From the NCBI GenBank assembly GCA_002393735.1, contig DGTK01000015.1, forward strand, positions 189,232 to 253,231: a DNA stretch of 64,000 nt, read 5' to 3'. Below, piece by piece: positions 24,346 to 33,852 of the stretch. Position 1 is the stretch's first letter. Each line of letters opens with the position of its first letter. The notes beneath the pieces are model-generated. The model was not told where the DNA came from. It saw only the letters and a list, made by a program, of their open reading frames with translations, and ran no database searches. Source of the stretch: Lachnospiraceae bacterium UBA4338. GTDB taxonomy: Bacteria > Bacillota > Clostridia > Lachnospirales > Lachnospiraceae. Both the position numbers and the translations under genes were made by a program.

Positions 24346-24382
24346 TTGATAAATTAAAAATATACGACATACTGTTGTCGTA
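24346..24382 (+). promoter_or_regulatory. clpP promoter overlapped by an operator-like inverted repeat
   Basis: TTGATA at 24346-24351 with a weak TACTGT near 24370. The inverted repeat TACGACA (24363-24369)/TGTCGTA (24376-24382), spacer six, covers the -10 position, so a bound protein would block transcription. Confidence 0.5.
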
Positions 24383-24464
24383 ATCTTCAAAATGAATATG
24401 CTAGACTTTAAACCAACAAATAAAAAATTTTCCTATTCAAAATTATGTCATGGAGGTGATCATT

Positions 24465-25049
24465 ATGAATCTTATTCCAACTGTTATTGATGGTTCTGAT
24501 CAAAGTGGAAGAGCATATGATATCTTTTCCCGTTTGTTAAAGGACCGCATTGTTTTTCTTGGTGATGAAGTGAATGATGTTACAGCTAATCTTGTTGTGG
24601 CTCAGCTTCTGTTTTTAGAGGCACAGGATCCAAAAAAGGATATAAGCCTTTATATCAACAGCCCTGGAGGCTCCATTTCTGCGGGAATGGCCATATACGA
24701 TACAATGTGTCATATCAAATGCGATGTATCGACCATTTGCGTAGGAACTGCAGCCAGCATGGGTGCATTCTTATTATCCGGTGGAACGAAGGGAAAGCGC
24801 TTCGCTCTGCCAAATGCAGAAATCATGATTCACCAGCCACTGGGTGGCATGCAGGGCACTGCTGCAGATATGGAAATTGCAGCAAAGCATATTCTTAGAG
24901 TGAAAGAGAAGTTATATACCATTATGGCGCGTAACTGTGGTAAAAATTATGACCAAATTAAGGAAGATTGCGACCGTGATAACTGGTTAACTGCAAGAGA
25001 AGCTTGTGATTACGGTCTGATTGACCATGTATTTGGTGATGATAAATAA
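24465..25049 (+). CDS. ClpP-like ATP-dependent protease proteolytic subunit (solitary copy)
   Basis: 194 residues. The catalytic serine is in GTAASMGAFLL, the histidine in MIHQPLGG and the aspartate in EDCDRDNWLTA; INSPGGSISAGMAIYD is also conserved, so it should be active in a Clp complex. Neither clpX nor tig is adjacent, unlike the housekeeping locus. Its neighbours are a HTH regulator and two unknown genes, so it is probably an accessory paralogue. The ribosome site GGAGGTGAT (24452-24460) fixes the start at 24465 rather than the ATG at 24450. Confidence 0.9.
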   Translation: MNLIPTVIDGSDQSGRAYDIFSRLLKDRIVFLGDEVNDVTANLVVAQLLFLEAQDPKKDISLYINSPGGSISAGMAIYDTMCHIKCDVSTICVGTAASMGAFLLSGGTKGKRFALPNAEIMIHQPLGGMQGTAADMEIAAKHILRVKEKLYTIMARNCGKNYDQIKEDCDRDNWLTAREACDYGLIDHVFGDDK

Positions 25050-25071
25050 AGAAAGAAAGAAGGTATTATCT

Positions 25072-25725
25072 ATGCTTAATCAAATTAATAATCTTATAAA
25101 AACAACAATTTCCTCAATGTTTGAGACCTCCATAGATGGTTTTCTGTATATACCGGCTTGGCCGGTATATATGGAAACCGAAGATCCGGAAAAGTCTTAT
25201 AAAATCAAACTTGAGTATGGTAAGAAAAAAGAAACTTATAATCAAATTCTTGCCGAAGCATGCTCTCTTTGCGATGGAATACGTATTCTGGGTGAGTGGT
25301 ACAAAAATAATGATGTGCAATTTGGGATAGCCCCAGACTGGATAAACATACAAGAGCTGAATTCAGAATTGAAAAAAGCAAAACTCGTATGGGAACGATA
25401 TATTAAGAACTTCAATAACCAGGAAGAAAAAGACATTTTGCTTAAGGATTGTCAAAACCGTGTTGGTGGCGGCATTGCAGCATATCATGAAGTAATAAGA
25501 GCTGTGCGTCTTTGCAGACTCACTAGTATTGGTGCGCCAGAGATAGTTAATGATTATGAGCAAATGTTATTTATAAAAGCACTGGTGGTAAACCGTTATG
25601 CTACATCATTGGATATTTGCTGTAATAAGACATCAGATTCAATTTCAGAACTGCTTCAGGATATTAATGAAGCCGGTGGATATGGACTGATGGTTAGAGA
25701 TGGAATGTTAGCCACAAATGGCTGA
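25072..25725 (+). CDS. Unknown protein in the accessory clpP operon
   Basis: 217 residues, no membrane segment and no family recognised. The N-terminal half is hydrophobic-aromatic (IDGFLYIPAWPVYMETED), the remainder mixed helical with GGGIAAYHEVIRAV. GAAGG lies eight bases before ATG 25072. It follows clpP by 22 bases and is probably co-transcribed, so it might be a substrate adaptor or target of the protease; this is inference only. Confidence 0.7.
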   Translation: MLNQINNLIKTTISSMFETSIDGFLYIPAWPVYMETEDPEKSYKIKLEYGKKKETYNQILAEACSLCDGIRILGEWYKNNDVQFGIAPDWINIQELNSELKKAKLVWERYIKNFNNQEEKDILLKDCQNRVGGGIAAYHEVIRAVRLCRLTSIGAPEIVNDYEQMLFIKALVVNRYATSLDICCNKTSDSISELLQDINEAGGYGLMVRDGMLATNG

Positions 25726-25771
25726 TGAACTATGGTGTAAAAGATTAAATTAATTACGGAGGTACATCAAT

Positions 25772-26242
25772 ATGAATTTAGTTGATCATTTAAGCGAAAA
25801 GTACAATGTTGAATTAACTGGTATAGAGGGATATGGCAAATATGATGACAGCTATATTTGCCTTGATATAACCTCTCATTTTGAAGAAATTCCTCCTTTT
25901 GTCAAGGAGGTAAAACTTTGTATTGAATCAGAAAAATTAAAATTAACTCTAAAAGAATATATAGAAAAAGATTATGATAATTTATCAGAGGAATGTCTTA
26001 AACAAGCAATCAAAAAGAGAAATGAAAAATCACACCACTGGAAACAAGATTGGCAGGAAACTCTTGTACTAATCTGTGATGGAAACTATGTAATTAAAGT
26101 AGCATGTGAGTATGCAGTGCTTCTTATGATGAAAATTGATAATCCTGAACAAATCCTCTGTTCAATTCAAAAGAACATAAATCAAATAAAGGAACAAAAG
26201 AAAAAAGAAAATGAAGAATTTGTTAGAAGTGTTTGTGTGTAA
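25772..26242 (+). CDS. Unknown protein, third gene of the accessory clpP operon
   Basis: 156 residues, soluble, rich in Lys and Glu with a charged helical C-terminus (INQIKEQKKKENEEF). No motif or family is recognised. ACGGAGGT lies just upstream. It ends the operon before a strong terminator. Confidence 0.7.
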   Translation: MNLVDHLSEKYNVELTGIEGYGKYDDSYICLDITSHFEEIPPFVKEVKLCIESEKLKLTLKEYIEKDYDNLSEECLKQAIKKRNEKSHHWKQDWQETLVLICDGNYVIKVACEYAVLLMMKIDNPEQILCSIQKNINQIKEQKKKENEEFVRSVCV

Positions 26243-26252
26243 ATCATATATG

Positions 26253-26286
26253 TGCCTGTAAGCCTTATGGCTTGCAGGCTTTTTTT
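26253..26286 (+). terminator. Terminator of the accessory clpP operon
   Basis: GCCTGTAAGCC (26253-26263) pairs with GGCTTGCAGGC (26269-26279) across TTAT, one wobble, then seven T. Confidence 0.92.
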
Positions 26287-26464
26287 GCGTTGAGACTTGT
26301 GTAATATTTTTGTTTGTAATGAAACGTTATTTATGGATAAAAATATGGGGGTATGGTATAGTAAAAATATGTTTTAATCGGAATATTACACAATATTTCA
26401 GTATATAATCCGCTTTGAATAAAAGAATAAAAAACGAAAAATGAGCAAAAAAACAAAAGGAGGC

Positions 26465-26512
26465 ATGAGATATAATTCTCAAATAAAAAAATATGGAAAA
26501 AATAGAATTTGA
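26465..26512 (+). CDS. 15-residue upstream open reading frame overlapping the DUF262 start
   Basis: A very strong ribosome site (AAAAGGAGG, 26455-26463) serves ATG 26465, whose 15 codons end at TGA 26512 inside the next gene. That gene's ATG at 26493 has no ribosome site of its own, and its frame is closed at 26484. Coupled or regulated translation is likely. Confidence 0.45.
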   Translation: MRYNSQIKKYGKNRI

Positions 26513-28997
26513 TGAAAAAATGACAATCATTGACCTTTTATCAAAGGTTGAGTACTATTTGCCTGATTACCAAAGAGGGTACAGATGGGAAAAAAAACAT
26601 ATTGAAGATTTATTAAATGACTTACATGAATTCTATGAATTTTCACTAACTGAAAAATTTGGTGAAAATGACTTTTATTGCATGCAATCTTTGATTTTAA
26701 GCTACAACACAGATAAACAAAAATATGGAATTATAGATGGACAACAAAGACTCACTACGATGTATATTTTGTTTTCATTTTTGATAATGAAGAAAGACCT
26801 GAAAAACGTTGATTTGAAGGATTTTGAATATGAATCTCGTTCTGACAGTGGGGATTTTTTAAGTGGATTGAAAGACAAAAAACCTAGTAGTGAAAATTCT
26901 GGAAGTAAAAAAACCAAAAATACAACAATTATCAACATGGAAGATGAAAAAGAGATAAAAAACAGAGACATTTTTTATATGGCGAATGCTTATAATGCAA
27001 TATATGATTTATACATTAACAAGTATAATGAAGATTTTACGTGGTTAGTGAATTTAATAAATAGCGATAATATTAAATTTATCATCCAGGATAATTCAGA
27101 ATCAGTTGATAATGAAAATGCAAAATCTGTTGATAATAACAATTTAGAATCAGTAGATAATGATAATTCGGAATCATCTGATAATAGTAATTCAAAATCT
27201 ATTGTCAGTGATATTGAGTTGTTTAACAGTATCAATTCCGGTAAAATCCCTCTTACTGATGAAGAGTTGATAAGAGCAAAAATTATAATTCAATGCAATG
27301 ATATACAAGAAGAAGATTTAATTGCAAAAAAATGGGATGAAATCGAACATTCTTTGCAAAATGACTCCTTTTGGTATTTTTTACAAAATGATTCACAAAA
27401 TGACGCGTCAAGAATAAGTTTGATATTCTCCACAATTGCAGATAAAATATACAAAATGTCAAAAGATGAGAAATATGTCGCAACAGCAAAAGATAAGAAA
27501 TATGTCGCAATAGCAAAAGATATAGAAACAGAATGGAAAAAAATCGGAGACAGTGATAAATCATCTCATATGCTTTACAGATTTTTACAAAAATATCGAT
27601 TGATGAAAAATAACAATGATGCAATTGGAATTGAAAAAGGAGATACATTTAAGGATGCAACTTCAATTAGAGTTTTTTGGAATGAAGTAAAAACGATATA
27701 TGAAGTATTTAATAAATGGTATGGAGATGTGGAATTATATAACTATATCGGACAGGTGATGTATATAAAGAACAAAGAAAATGAGGAAAACATTATCGGT
27801 CAGTTAATGGATGAGTATGCTAGTAAATCTAAATATGAATTTATTGTAAAATTAAAAGAAACAATTAGAAAATCTTTTGGGGATTCAAAAAAGGTGTGGC
27901 CATGTAACAATTATAAATACGAGGAATGTATTGATGATAAAGGGAATAAAGTGCCAGTTTTCCAGAATTTATGGTATAGTGGAAGATCTGAGGAACCATC
28001 TAAAGAAGATAAAAATAAATTAAAAGTAAAGCAGGATAAGGATGCGGTAATTAATTTTTTATTATGGAGTAATTGTGAGTATCTTAATGAACAATTAAAA
28101 AACGAAAAATATGAAATGTTTTATATTACAGAAAAGCAGAATTCGAAAAAAACAGATATGAAAGATACAATCATTTATAATTCGGATATTCAAATGGAGA
28201 GATATAGATTTCCTTTTGATGTATTTAAAATAAAAGGTGCGGACATAGAACATGTGGACTCATATATAGATCAGGCGGAAGATGAAGATTTTTGGAGTAA
28301 GGAATCGAAGAAAAAAGATAGAGAAAAATGGTGTGAAAATATTATTGAGATTTTGACACCAACGGAAAAAGATGATCTTAAGAAAGAACTAGAAAAAATA
28401 ACAATTCCACGTCAACTTAGTGAAGACGAAAAAACTAGTGCAAAAGCAAAAATAGAAAACCCAGAGACTGAAAAATGGTTGTTCAAAAATGTAGAAGGCG
28501 ATGTTCATGATGATGACAATCCGTATTTGATATTTAGAGATTGTGTTGTTAATAATATGTTGGGAGAAAATATAGAATTAGCGGATAATATTGACGTAAA
28601 ATGGGAAAAAAATTTTAATCCAGATAGACGTAAGATAGGTAATCTTACTCTTCTTGATCCTAATATTAATAGAGGTTATGGTAATAAGCCATTTCGTTTG
28701 AAAAGGAAAGATGTTATTGAAAAAAGTTTTGCTGGAAAATACGTATATCCTTGTACTAGGTTAGTATTTCTTAAAGAATTTGATTCTAAATCGTCAAAAT
28801 TAACCAGTTGGAATCAAGATGATTTTAAAAAATATAGAAGTTTTTTGGCTAATTTATATGTGTATTGTTTCTGGGTTGATATGGAAAAAACAGATAAGGA
28901 AATAAAAGCCGAAATTAAAAGAATTGTAAAGGATGAAAAAAAATTTGATATTAAATTATTTGAGTTTAAGCGTATCTATTTAAACAAATCGATTTAA
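26493..28997 (+). CDS. DUF262-DUF1524 protein, GmrSD-like type IV restriction candidate
   Basis: 834 residues. The N-terminal DUF262 domain shows LPDYQRGYRWE and the nucleotide-site motif GIIDGQQRLTTMYIL. The C-terminal DUF1524 domain (HNH-like) shows IEHVDSY and RRKIGNLTLLDPNINRGYGN...KR. This is the architecture of GmrSD-type nucleases that cut modified phage DNA. An internal low-complexity stretch (27087-27206) is five 8-residue repeats of the NDNSESVD type, and a 9-residue duplication (KYVATAKDK) follows at about 27470-27525. Composition is far more AT-rich than the core genes, a sign of transfer. It is followed by a second DUF262 gene. Confidence 0.87.
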   Translation: MEKIEFDEKMTIIDLLSKVEYYLPDYQRGYRWEKKHIEDLLNDLHEFYEFSLTEKFGENDFYCMQSLILSYNTDKQKYGIIDGQQRLTTMYILFSFLIMKKDLKNVDLKDFEYESRSDSGDFLSGLKDKKPSSENSGSKKTKNTTIINMEDEKEIKNRDIFYMANAYNAIYDLYINKYNEDFTWLVNLINSDNIKFIIQDNSESVDNENAKSVDNNNLESVDNDNSESSDNSNSKSIVSDIELFNSINSGKIPLTDEELIRAKIIIQCNDIQEEDLIAKKWDEIEHSLQNDSFWYFLQNDSQNDASRISLIFSTIADKIYKMSKDEKYVATAKDKKYVAIAKDIETEWKKIGDSDKSSHMLYRFLQKYRLMKNNNDAIGIEKGDTFKDATSIRVFWNEVKTIYEVFNKWYGDVELYNYIGQVMYIKNKENEENIIGQLMDEYASKSKYEFIVKLKETIRKSFGDSKKVWPCNNYKYEECIDDKGNKVPVFQNLWYSGRSEEPSKEDKNKLKVKQDKDAVINFLLWSNCEYLNEQLKNEKYEMFYITEKQNSKKTDMKDTIIYNSDIQMERYRFPFDVFKIKGADIEHVDSYIDQAEDEDFWSKESKKKDREKWCENIIEILTPTEKDDLKKELEKITIPRQLSEDEKTSAKAKIENPETEKWLFKNVEGDVHDDDNPYLIFRDCVVNNMLGENIELADNIDVKWEKNFNPDRRKIGNLTLLDPNINRGYGNKPFRLKRKDVIEKSFAGKYVYPCTRLVFLKEFDSKSSKLTSWNQDDFKKYRSFLANLYVYCFWVDMEKTDKEIKAEIKRIVKDEKKFDIKLFEFKRIYLNKSI
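27087..27206 (+). repeat. Coding tandem repeat, five 24-base units
   Basis: Exact 24-base units encode QDNSESVD, NENAKSVD, NNNLESVD, NDNSESSD and NSNSKSIV inside the DUF262-DUF1524 protein. The repeat is in frame, so copy-number change would alter only a linker. Confidence 0.8.
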
Positions 28998-29016
28998 TAA
29001 ATGCGAGGAGATTACG

Positions 29017-31410
29017 ATGGAAAAGACAAATTTTTCAAAGTTTATTAAAAATTATTGCGTAAGAATTCCTAAGATTCAACGTGAATATGTTCAGGGACAA
29101 AATGAAAGAGGGTTCTCGTTCATTGAGGATATTTTTTTGCATATTAAAGAAAAAAAAGAGATATCTCTAGATTTGATATATGGATCAATTCAACAGGGTA
29201 ACGACGAAAAAGATATATTCGAGCCGATTGATGGGCAACAACGTCTTACAACGTTGTTTTTATTATATTGGTATTTTAGGCATATTAACGGGAATTCAAA
29301 GGTGGATGATATAGAGTTTATTTATGAAACCAGAGAGAGTTCAAAAGAATTTTGTGAAGCAATTTGCAAGAATAAGATTCTTTTGAATAAAGAAATAGTA
29401 CCTTCGGAATTGCTAACAAATGAATCCTGGTTTTATGAGAAATACCGATATGATTATACAATTAAGAGTATGATTAAAATGCTGGATTATATCCAAAATG
29501 TATATTGCAACTCTGAACAGCAAATCACTTTAAAAGATTTGGATGATTATATTATATTTAATGTTCATATATTTAAAAATTATACGCTTGGAAACAGACA
29601 ATATATAATTATGAATGACAGAGGAAAGCAATTGAATGCTTTTGAGAATTTTAAGAGTGCATTTTCAAAATGGCTGAATACAGATAATTCTGCAAATAAT
29701 GTTTTGGAATTTAATAAGAATATGGATGGAAAATGGTCAGAAGAACTTTGGAATGATTTAGGTAGAGATAGAGATAGTGTGAAAACGGATAATCTCATTT
29801 ATATTTTTTTTATTAGATTTATTTGGTGTATGTATGCAGCTATTCCTGAGAATAAAAATGATGAATATGAAAAGATAAGAGAGAAATTGAATGAAAGTGT
29901 TAATTTGAAAAAAAATGGAAAAAGAAAAAATGTTGTGAATGAAATTGATTTTAAAAAATACATAAAACCTTCTCTTGAAAAAATAAATGAATGCCGAAAT
30001 GAACAAAGCGCATATACAAAAAAAGAATTAATTGAAGAAATGACTAACTATTTAAACTTTCTGTTTGCGTTAAAAGATGAGAACGCTAAAAAACTGAAGA
30101 TTGAATTTTTGACATCTCCGTGGAAAGGTAAGCAGGAAAAAATTGATCCGATAATTAGTACTGAAGATTTTGAATTTAAATCTAGAGTGGCAAATTATGG
30201 CCTACAATTGTTTTTTGAAAAAAATGATTATACAAAAATAACAGAAGAAGATAATGCTTATAAGGAGTGGAAAAGATTTGTCTGGAATGTTATCGAGGAT
30301 TCTAATCTTGATAATGTAGATAGTACAATAACTGCATTGAAAATTCTAAATAAGTATCGCCTAGACGTTAATAATATTATTGAAAAATTATCTGAACAAA
30401 ATGAGAAAGAATGTAATTTAGGCACGGAGCGGAGAGAAATTCGTAAGGCAAAGTATATTAAAAATGTGATAAAAGGAGATGAGGATTGGAGAAAAACTTT
30501 TAACGACGCAGAACGCCACCAGTATCTAAAAGGGTGTATAGATTTCTTGTTTATAGATATCTATAATGACAAAAAAGATGATTTTATAAAGAGAAAAAAT
30601 AATATGGATTTTATTTTCTCAGAAAATGGGTTAAATACTGATGAGGATCATCTTGTCTTAAGGGCATTGTTAAGCAAATATACATTTAAACATGATAGCA
30701 AAGGAAAACTAATTATTCCAGATATACGCATTTTTGATTCTGAAAGTGATCGTGGAGTTTTAAAAACAAGTATAAAGGAGGAATGGACTGAGTATATAAA
30801 GGAATATTTAGAGAAGAAAGACAAAAAAGCAATAATTGAGCAAATGAAAACTGATATTAGTAGTTGTGGTTTGCAGTATTCGGAAGATGAAAAAAAAGAT
30901 GATAAGTTCCAAAATAAGTTCCTAAATTGGCAGATTGAATTGTGCAACAATACGAATCTTATGAACTTTATTATAGATGCGTCTAAATTAAAAAAATCAT
31001 CATATGCTTCTCCAATGCATTTTGCGTCATCATCATGGGGAGATAAAATAAGAGTGTACTATAAGACGATACATAATAGCAGTACTCAGCTATGGTTGGA
31101 TACAGATTATACTTGGTGTGTTGAGGTGCTTGAAGAAAAAGGTTTTGAGTATAAAAATATACTACCTGGAGAATTTGAGGAAGAAAAAAATTATCGCTTT
31201 AAAGGTACGGATATTGAAGGTAAGGATATAATATTATGTTTTGGAAGATCAGTAATAGTTTACGAAAAGGGTAATATTGAAATTACAATTCATCCAACTA
31301 AGGAGATAAAATATAATAATAGAAAAAATAACACATTTAATTATTTGGAAATTAAAGATAAAGAAAAGTTTAAAAAATTCATACAAGGCGATGAAAATTG
31401 GAATAATTGA
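29017..31410 (+). CDS. DUF262-domain protein, second member of the pair
   Basis: 797 residues. The N-terminal DUF262 domain has VRIPKIQREYVQG and FEPIDGQQRLTTLFLLYWY. Downstream there is NRQYIIMNDRGKQLNAFENFK, also typical of the family. The long C-terminal region (about 450-797) is Lys/Glu-rich and shows no clear DUF1524 motif; it may hold a target-recognition or regulatory domain. It lies 19 bases after the first DUF262 gene with GAGGAG before the ATG, so both act together. Base composition is equally AT-rich. Confidence 0.85.
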   Translation: MEKTNFSKFIKNYCVRIPKIQREYVQGQNERGFSFIEDIFLHIKEKKEISLDLIYGSIQQGNDEKDIFEPIDGQQRLTTLFLLYWYFRHINGNSKVDDIEFIYETRESSKEFCEAICKNKILLNKEIVPSELLTNESWFYEKYRYDYTIKSMIKMLDYIQNVYCNSEQQITLKDLDDYIIFNVHIFKNYTLGNRQYIIMNDRGKQLNAFENFKSAFSKWLNTDNSANNVLEFNKNMDGKWSEELWNDLGRDRDSVKTDNLIYIFFIRFIWCMYAAIPENKNDEYEKIREKLNESVNLKKNGKRKNVVNEIDFKKYIKPSLEKINECRNEQSAYTKKELIEEMTNYLNFLFALKDENAKKLKIEFLTSPWKGKQEKIDPIISTEDFEFKSRVANYGLQLFFEKNDYTKITEEDNAYKEWKRFVWNVIEDSNLDNVDSTITALKILNKYRLDVNNIIEKLSEQNEKECNLGTERREIRKAKYIKNVIKGDEDWRKTFNDAERHQYLKGCIDFLFIDIYNDKKDDFIKRKNNMDFIFSENGLNTDEDHLVLRALLSKYTFKHDSKGKLIIPDIRIFDSESDRGVLKTSIKEEWTEYIKEYLEKKDKKAIIEQMKTDISSCGLQYSEDEKKDDKFQNKFLNWQIELCNNTNLMNFIIDASKLKKSSYASPMHFASSSWGDKIRVYYKTIHNSSTQLWLDTDYTWCVEVLEEKGFEYKNILPGEFEEEKNYRFKGTDIEGKDIILCFGRSVIVYEKGNIEITIHPTKEIKYNNRKNNTFNYLEIKDKEKFKKFIQGDENWNN

Positions 31411-31445
31411 TGAATCATTAATTATTATTGCCATAAGGAGCGCAT

Positions 31446-31874
31446 ATGACCAACCAATACAACCTACAACGTTTCATAGACAGACAAAAAGAATACTTCC
31501 CGACTGCTCTTAAAGAAATCCAGAATGGAAGAAAACAGTCACACTGGATGTGGTGGATTTTTCCACAGCTTAAAGAACTGGGTTATTCGTATACTTCCAA
31601 AGAATATGGAATTAGCGGAATAGAAGAAGCAAAGTCATATCTGGAGGAGCCGATTCTGCGGGAGAATTTGATTACGATCTGTAATGCATTATTAAGTCTG
31701 GATACAAACAATCCGTATAGAGTTATGGGAAGTACGGATAGTATGAAACTTCGTTCCTCTATGACTATGTTTATAGAAGCAGATCCGGACAATGAGGTTT
31801 TTAAGGCTGTGCTGGACAAGTATTACGGTGGAAGAAAAGATTCCAAAACACTTAAGTTATTAGGGAGAAACTAA
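31446..31874 (+). CDS. DUF1810 family protein
   Basis: 142 residues matching DUF1810 throughout: NLQRFIDRQ, EIQNGRKQSHWMWWIFPQL, EYGISGIEEAKSYL, GSTDSMKLRSSMTMF and FKAVLDKYYGG. It is a small cytosolic protein whose biochemical role is not established. The next gene starts one base after its stop. Confidence 0.9.
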   Translation: MTNQYNLQRFIDRQKEYFPTALKEIQNGRKQSHWMWWIFPQLKELGYSYTSKEYGISGIEEAKSYLEEPILRENLITICNALLSLDTNNPYRVMGSTDSMKLRSSMTMFIEADPDNEVFKAVLDKYYGGRKDSKTLKLLGRN

Positions 31875-32918
31875 ATGAAAAAAAGATACAAAGTTTTAAT
31901 AGCAGTATTAATAGTTGTTGCAGTTATTGTGGCAGCAGTTATTGGATATAAGATTCATATGCATTATGATATTGAGCCCCATGAGTGCTATAACATTGCT
32001 GTTATGGAGGAAGAGGGAAGAAGTTATGATGATTATTCCACTGTTTATATGACTACGGATATTTCTCCTGAAGGGCTGCAGGCTATTTATGAGGCGCTGG
32101 ATGTACAGCCTGAGGGTAATGTAGCGGTTAAGCTTTCTACAGGTGAAGCAGGCAATCCTAATTATCTTAAGCCTGAATTAATTGGTGATCTGGTGCAGGA
32201 ACTTGATGCCACAATTATTGAATGTAATACTGCATATTCAGGTTCTAAAAGAGCAGATACACTTATGCATATGGAAGTAGCCAAGGAACATGGTTTTACT
32301 GAGATTGCAGATGTGGATATTATGGATGCTGACGGATATATGGTTATTCCGGTTGAAGGCGGTGAGCACTTAAAGGAAAACTGGGTAGGTCAGAATCTTG
32401 CCAATTATGATTATGTTGTTGTTTTGTCTCATTTCAAAGGTCACCCGATGGGCGGCTTTGGCGGAGCACTTAAGAATATTTCAATCGGTATGGCATCAAG
32501 AGAGGGTAAGGTAAGAATTCACTCAGGTGGAGCATTGCATAAGCCAACAATTACACTGGCTGCACTTACTACAAACCAGGATGTATTTACAGAAAGCATG
32601 GCAGAGGCTGCCAAGTCTGTAGATGATTATGAAGGCGATAATATTATTTATATCAATATAGTTAATAACGTATCAGTAGACTGCGACTGCGTATCAAATC
32701 CTGCAGAGGTGGATATGCATGATATCGGAATTTTCGCATCCAAAGACCCTGTAGCAGTTGACCAGGCATGTATCGATGCTGTATTTGCAGCGCCTGACAG
32801 TGCTTCAATGCAGGAGAGAGTGCTTTCACTCAACGGTCTTCATATCTTAACTCATGCTGAAGAAATCGGCCTTGGTAACAGAGCATATGAACTTATCGAT
32901 ATAGATACCGAGGAATAA
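31875..32918 (+). CDS. DUF362 family membrane-anchored protein
   Basis: 347 residues with an N-terminal membrane anchor (about 6-27). The remainder matches DUF362: VAVKLSTGEAGNPNYLKP, ECNTAYSGSKRADT, VVVLSHFKGHPMGGFGGALKNISIG, and the C-terminal HILTHAEEIGLGNRAYEL. Family members are often iron-sulfur proteins, but here the ferredoxin cysteine clusters are missing, so this is the ferredoxin-less form. The reaction is unknown. Confidence 0.85.
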   Translation: MKKRYKVLIAVLIVVAVIVAAVIGYKIHMHYDIEPHECYNIAVMEEEGRSYDDYSTVYMTTDISPEGLQAIYEALDVQPEGNVAVKLSTGEAGNPNYLKPELIGDLVQELDATIIECNTAYSGSKRADTLMHMEVAKEHGFTEIADVDIMDADGYMVIPVEGGEHLKENWVGQNLANYDYVVVLSHFKGHPMGGFGGALKNISIGMASREGKVRIHSGGALHKPTITLAALTTNQDVFTESMAEAAKSVDDYEGDNIIYINIVNNVSVDCDCVSNPAEVDMHDIGIFASKDPVAVDQACIDAVFAAPDSASMQERVLSLNGLHILTHAEEIGLGNRAYELIDIDTEE

Positions 32919-32919
32919 A

Positions 32920-33825
32920 ATGTTAGAAATAATTCAAAGAGAATTAATTTACTTCTGGTATTATTTTACCCTGCAGCTTAGCCAGATATTCTGGTACTGG
33001 GTGCTGGGTATGATAATCGGCTCTGTGGTATCTGTATTTTTTAAGGATCGAATCCATGCCCTCATGAGAAATATGAAGGGAGACGGCAGCTCTTTAGCAG
33101 GTATTCTATTTGCATCTTTCTTAGGGATTCTTTCCCCGCTTTGTATGTATGGAACCATCCCAATCGCAGCTTCTTTTTCCAAAAGCGGAATCAAGGATGA
33201 GTGGCTGGCGTCTTTCATGATGAGTTCAATTTTACTGAATCCACAGCTTATAATGTATAGCGCAGCTCTTGGAACCAAAGTGCTGTTAATAAGAATCATT
33301 ACCTGCTTTATCTGCGGAATTGCAGCAGGCTTAGTGATTCACTGGTGCTTTAAGAAAAAGGAATTCTTCACATTCAAAGGTTTTGATGAACCGAAGAATA
33401 AAGATACAGACCCAAATATCTTATTAAGATTTCTTAAGAATCTTTACCGAAATGTCAAGGCAACGGGACTGTACTTTCTAATCGGTGTCGTGCTGTCGGC
33501 GCTTTTTCAAAGATATATCCCTGAAGAGGCCATAACCTTTGTATTTGGCGGCAATGAGGCCTGGGGCGTACTGATGGCAGCGACCATCGGTGTGCCGTTA
33601 TATGTCTGCGGTGGTGGAACAATCCCCATACTTAAAGCATGGCTTGCAAGTGGCATGAGCCTTGGCTCTGCGGCAGCTTTCATGATTACAGGACCCGCTA
33701 CCAAAATCACCAACTTGGGTGCCCTAAAAGCAGTGCTTGGAATTAAACACTTCCTGTTTTACTGGCTTTTCGTGATAGTATTTTCCCTTGTTTGTGGACT
33801 TATAATAAATATTATCTTTCACTGA
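32920..33825 (+). CDS. Permease (DUF318/UPF0718, ArsP-like)
   Basis: 301 residues with about eight hydrophobic helices. The two family repeats are visible: SPLCMYGTIPIAASFSKSG and VPLYVCGGGTIPILKAW, each with a cysteine and a Gly-Thr-Ile-Pro segment. Relatives export or import organoarsenicals or other solutes; the substrate is not predictable. The start is one base after the DUF362 stop. Confidence 0.88.
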   Translation: MLEIIQRELIYFWYYFTLQLSQIFWYWVLGMIIGSVVSVFFKDRIHALMRNMKGDGSSLAGILFASFLGILSPLCMYGTIPIAASFSKSGIKDEWLASFMMSSILLNPQLIMYSAALGTKVLLIRIITCFICGIAAGLVIHWCFKKKEFFTFKGFDEPKNKDTDPNILLRFLKNLYRNVKATGLYFLIGVVLSALFQRYIPEEAITFVFGGNEAWGVLMAATIGVPLYVCGGGTIPILKAWLASGMSLGSAAAFMITGPATKITNLGALKAVLGIKHFLFYWLFVIVFSLVCGLIINIIFH

Positions 33826-33852
33826 TGGTGAAATGCGTGAAAACTTGAATAA

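Noticed and set aside
25149..25167. Inverted repeat ATACCGGCTTGGCCGGTAT
   Set aside because: It lies inside the coding part of an unknown gene without promoter or terminator context; probably chance.
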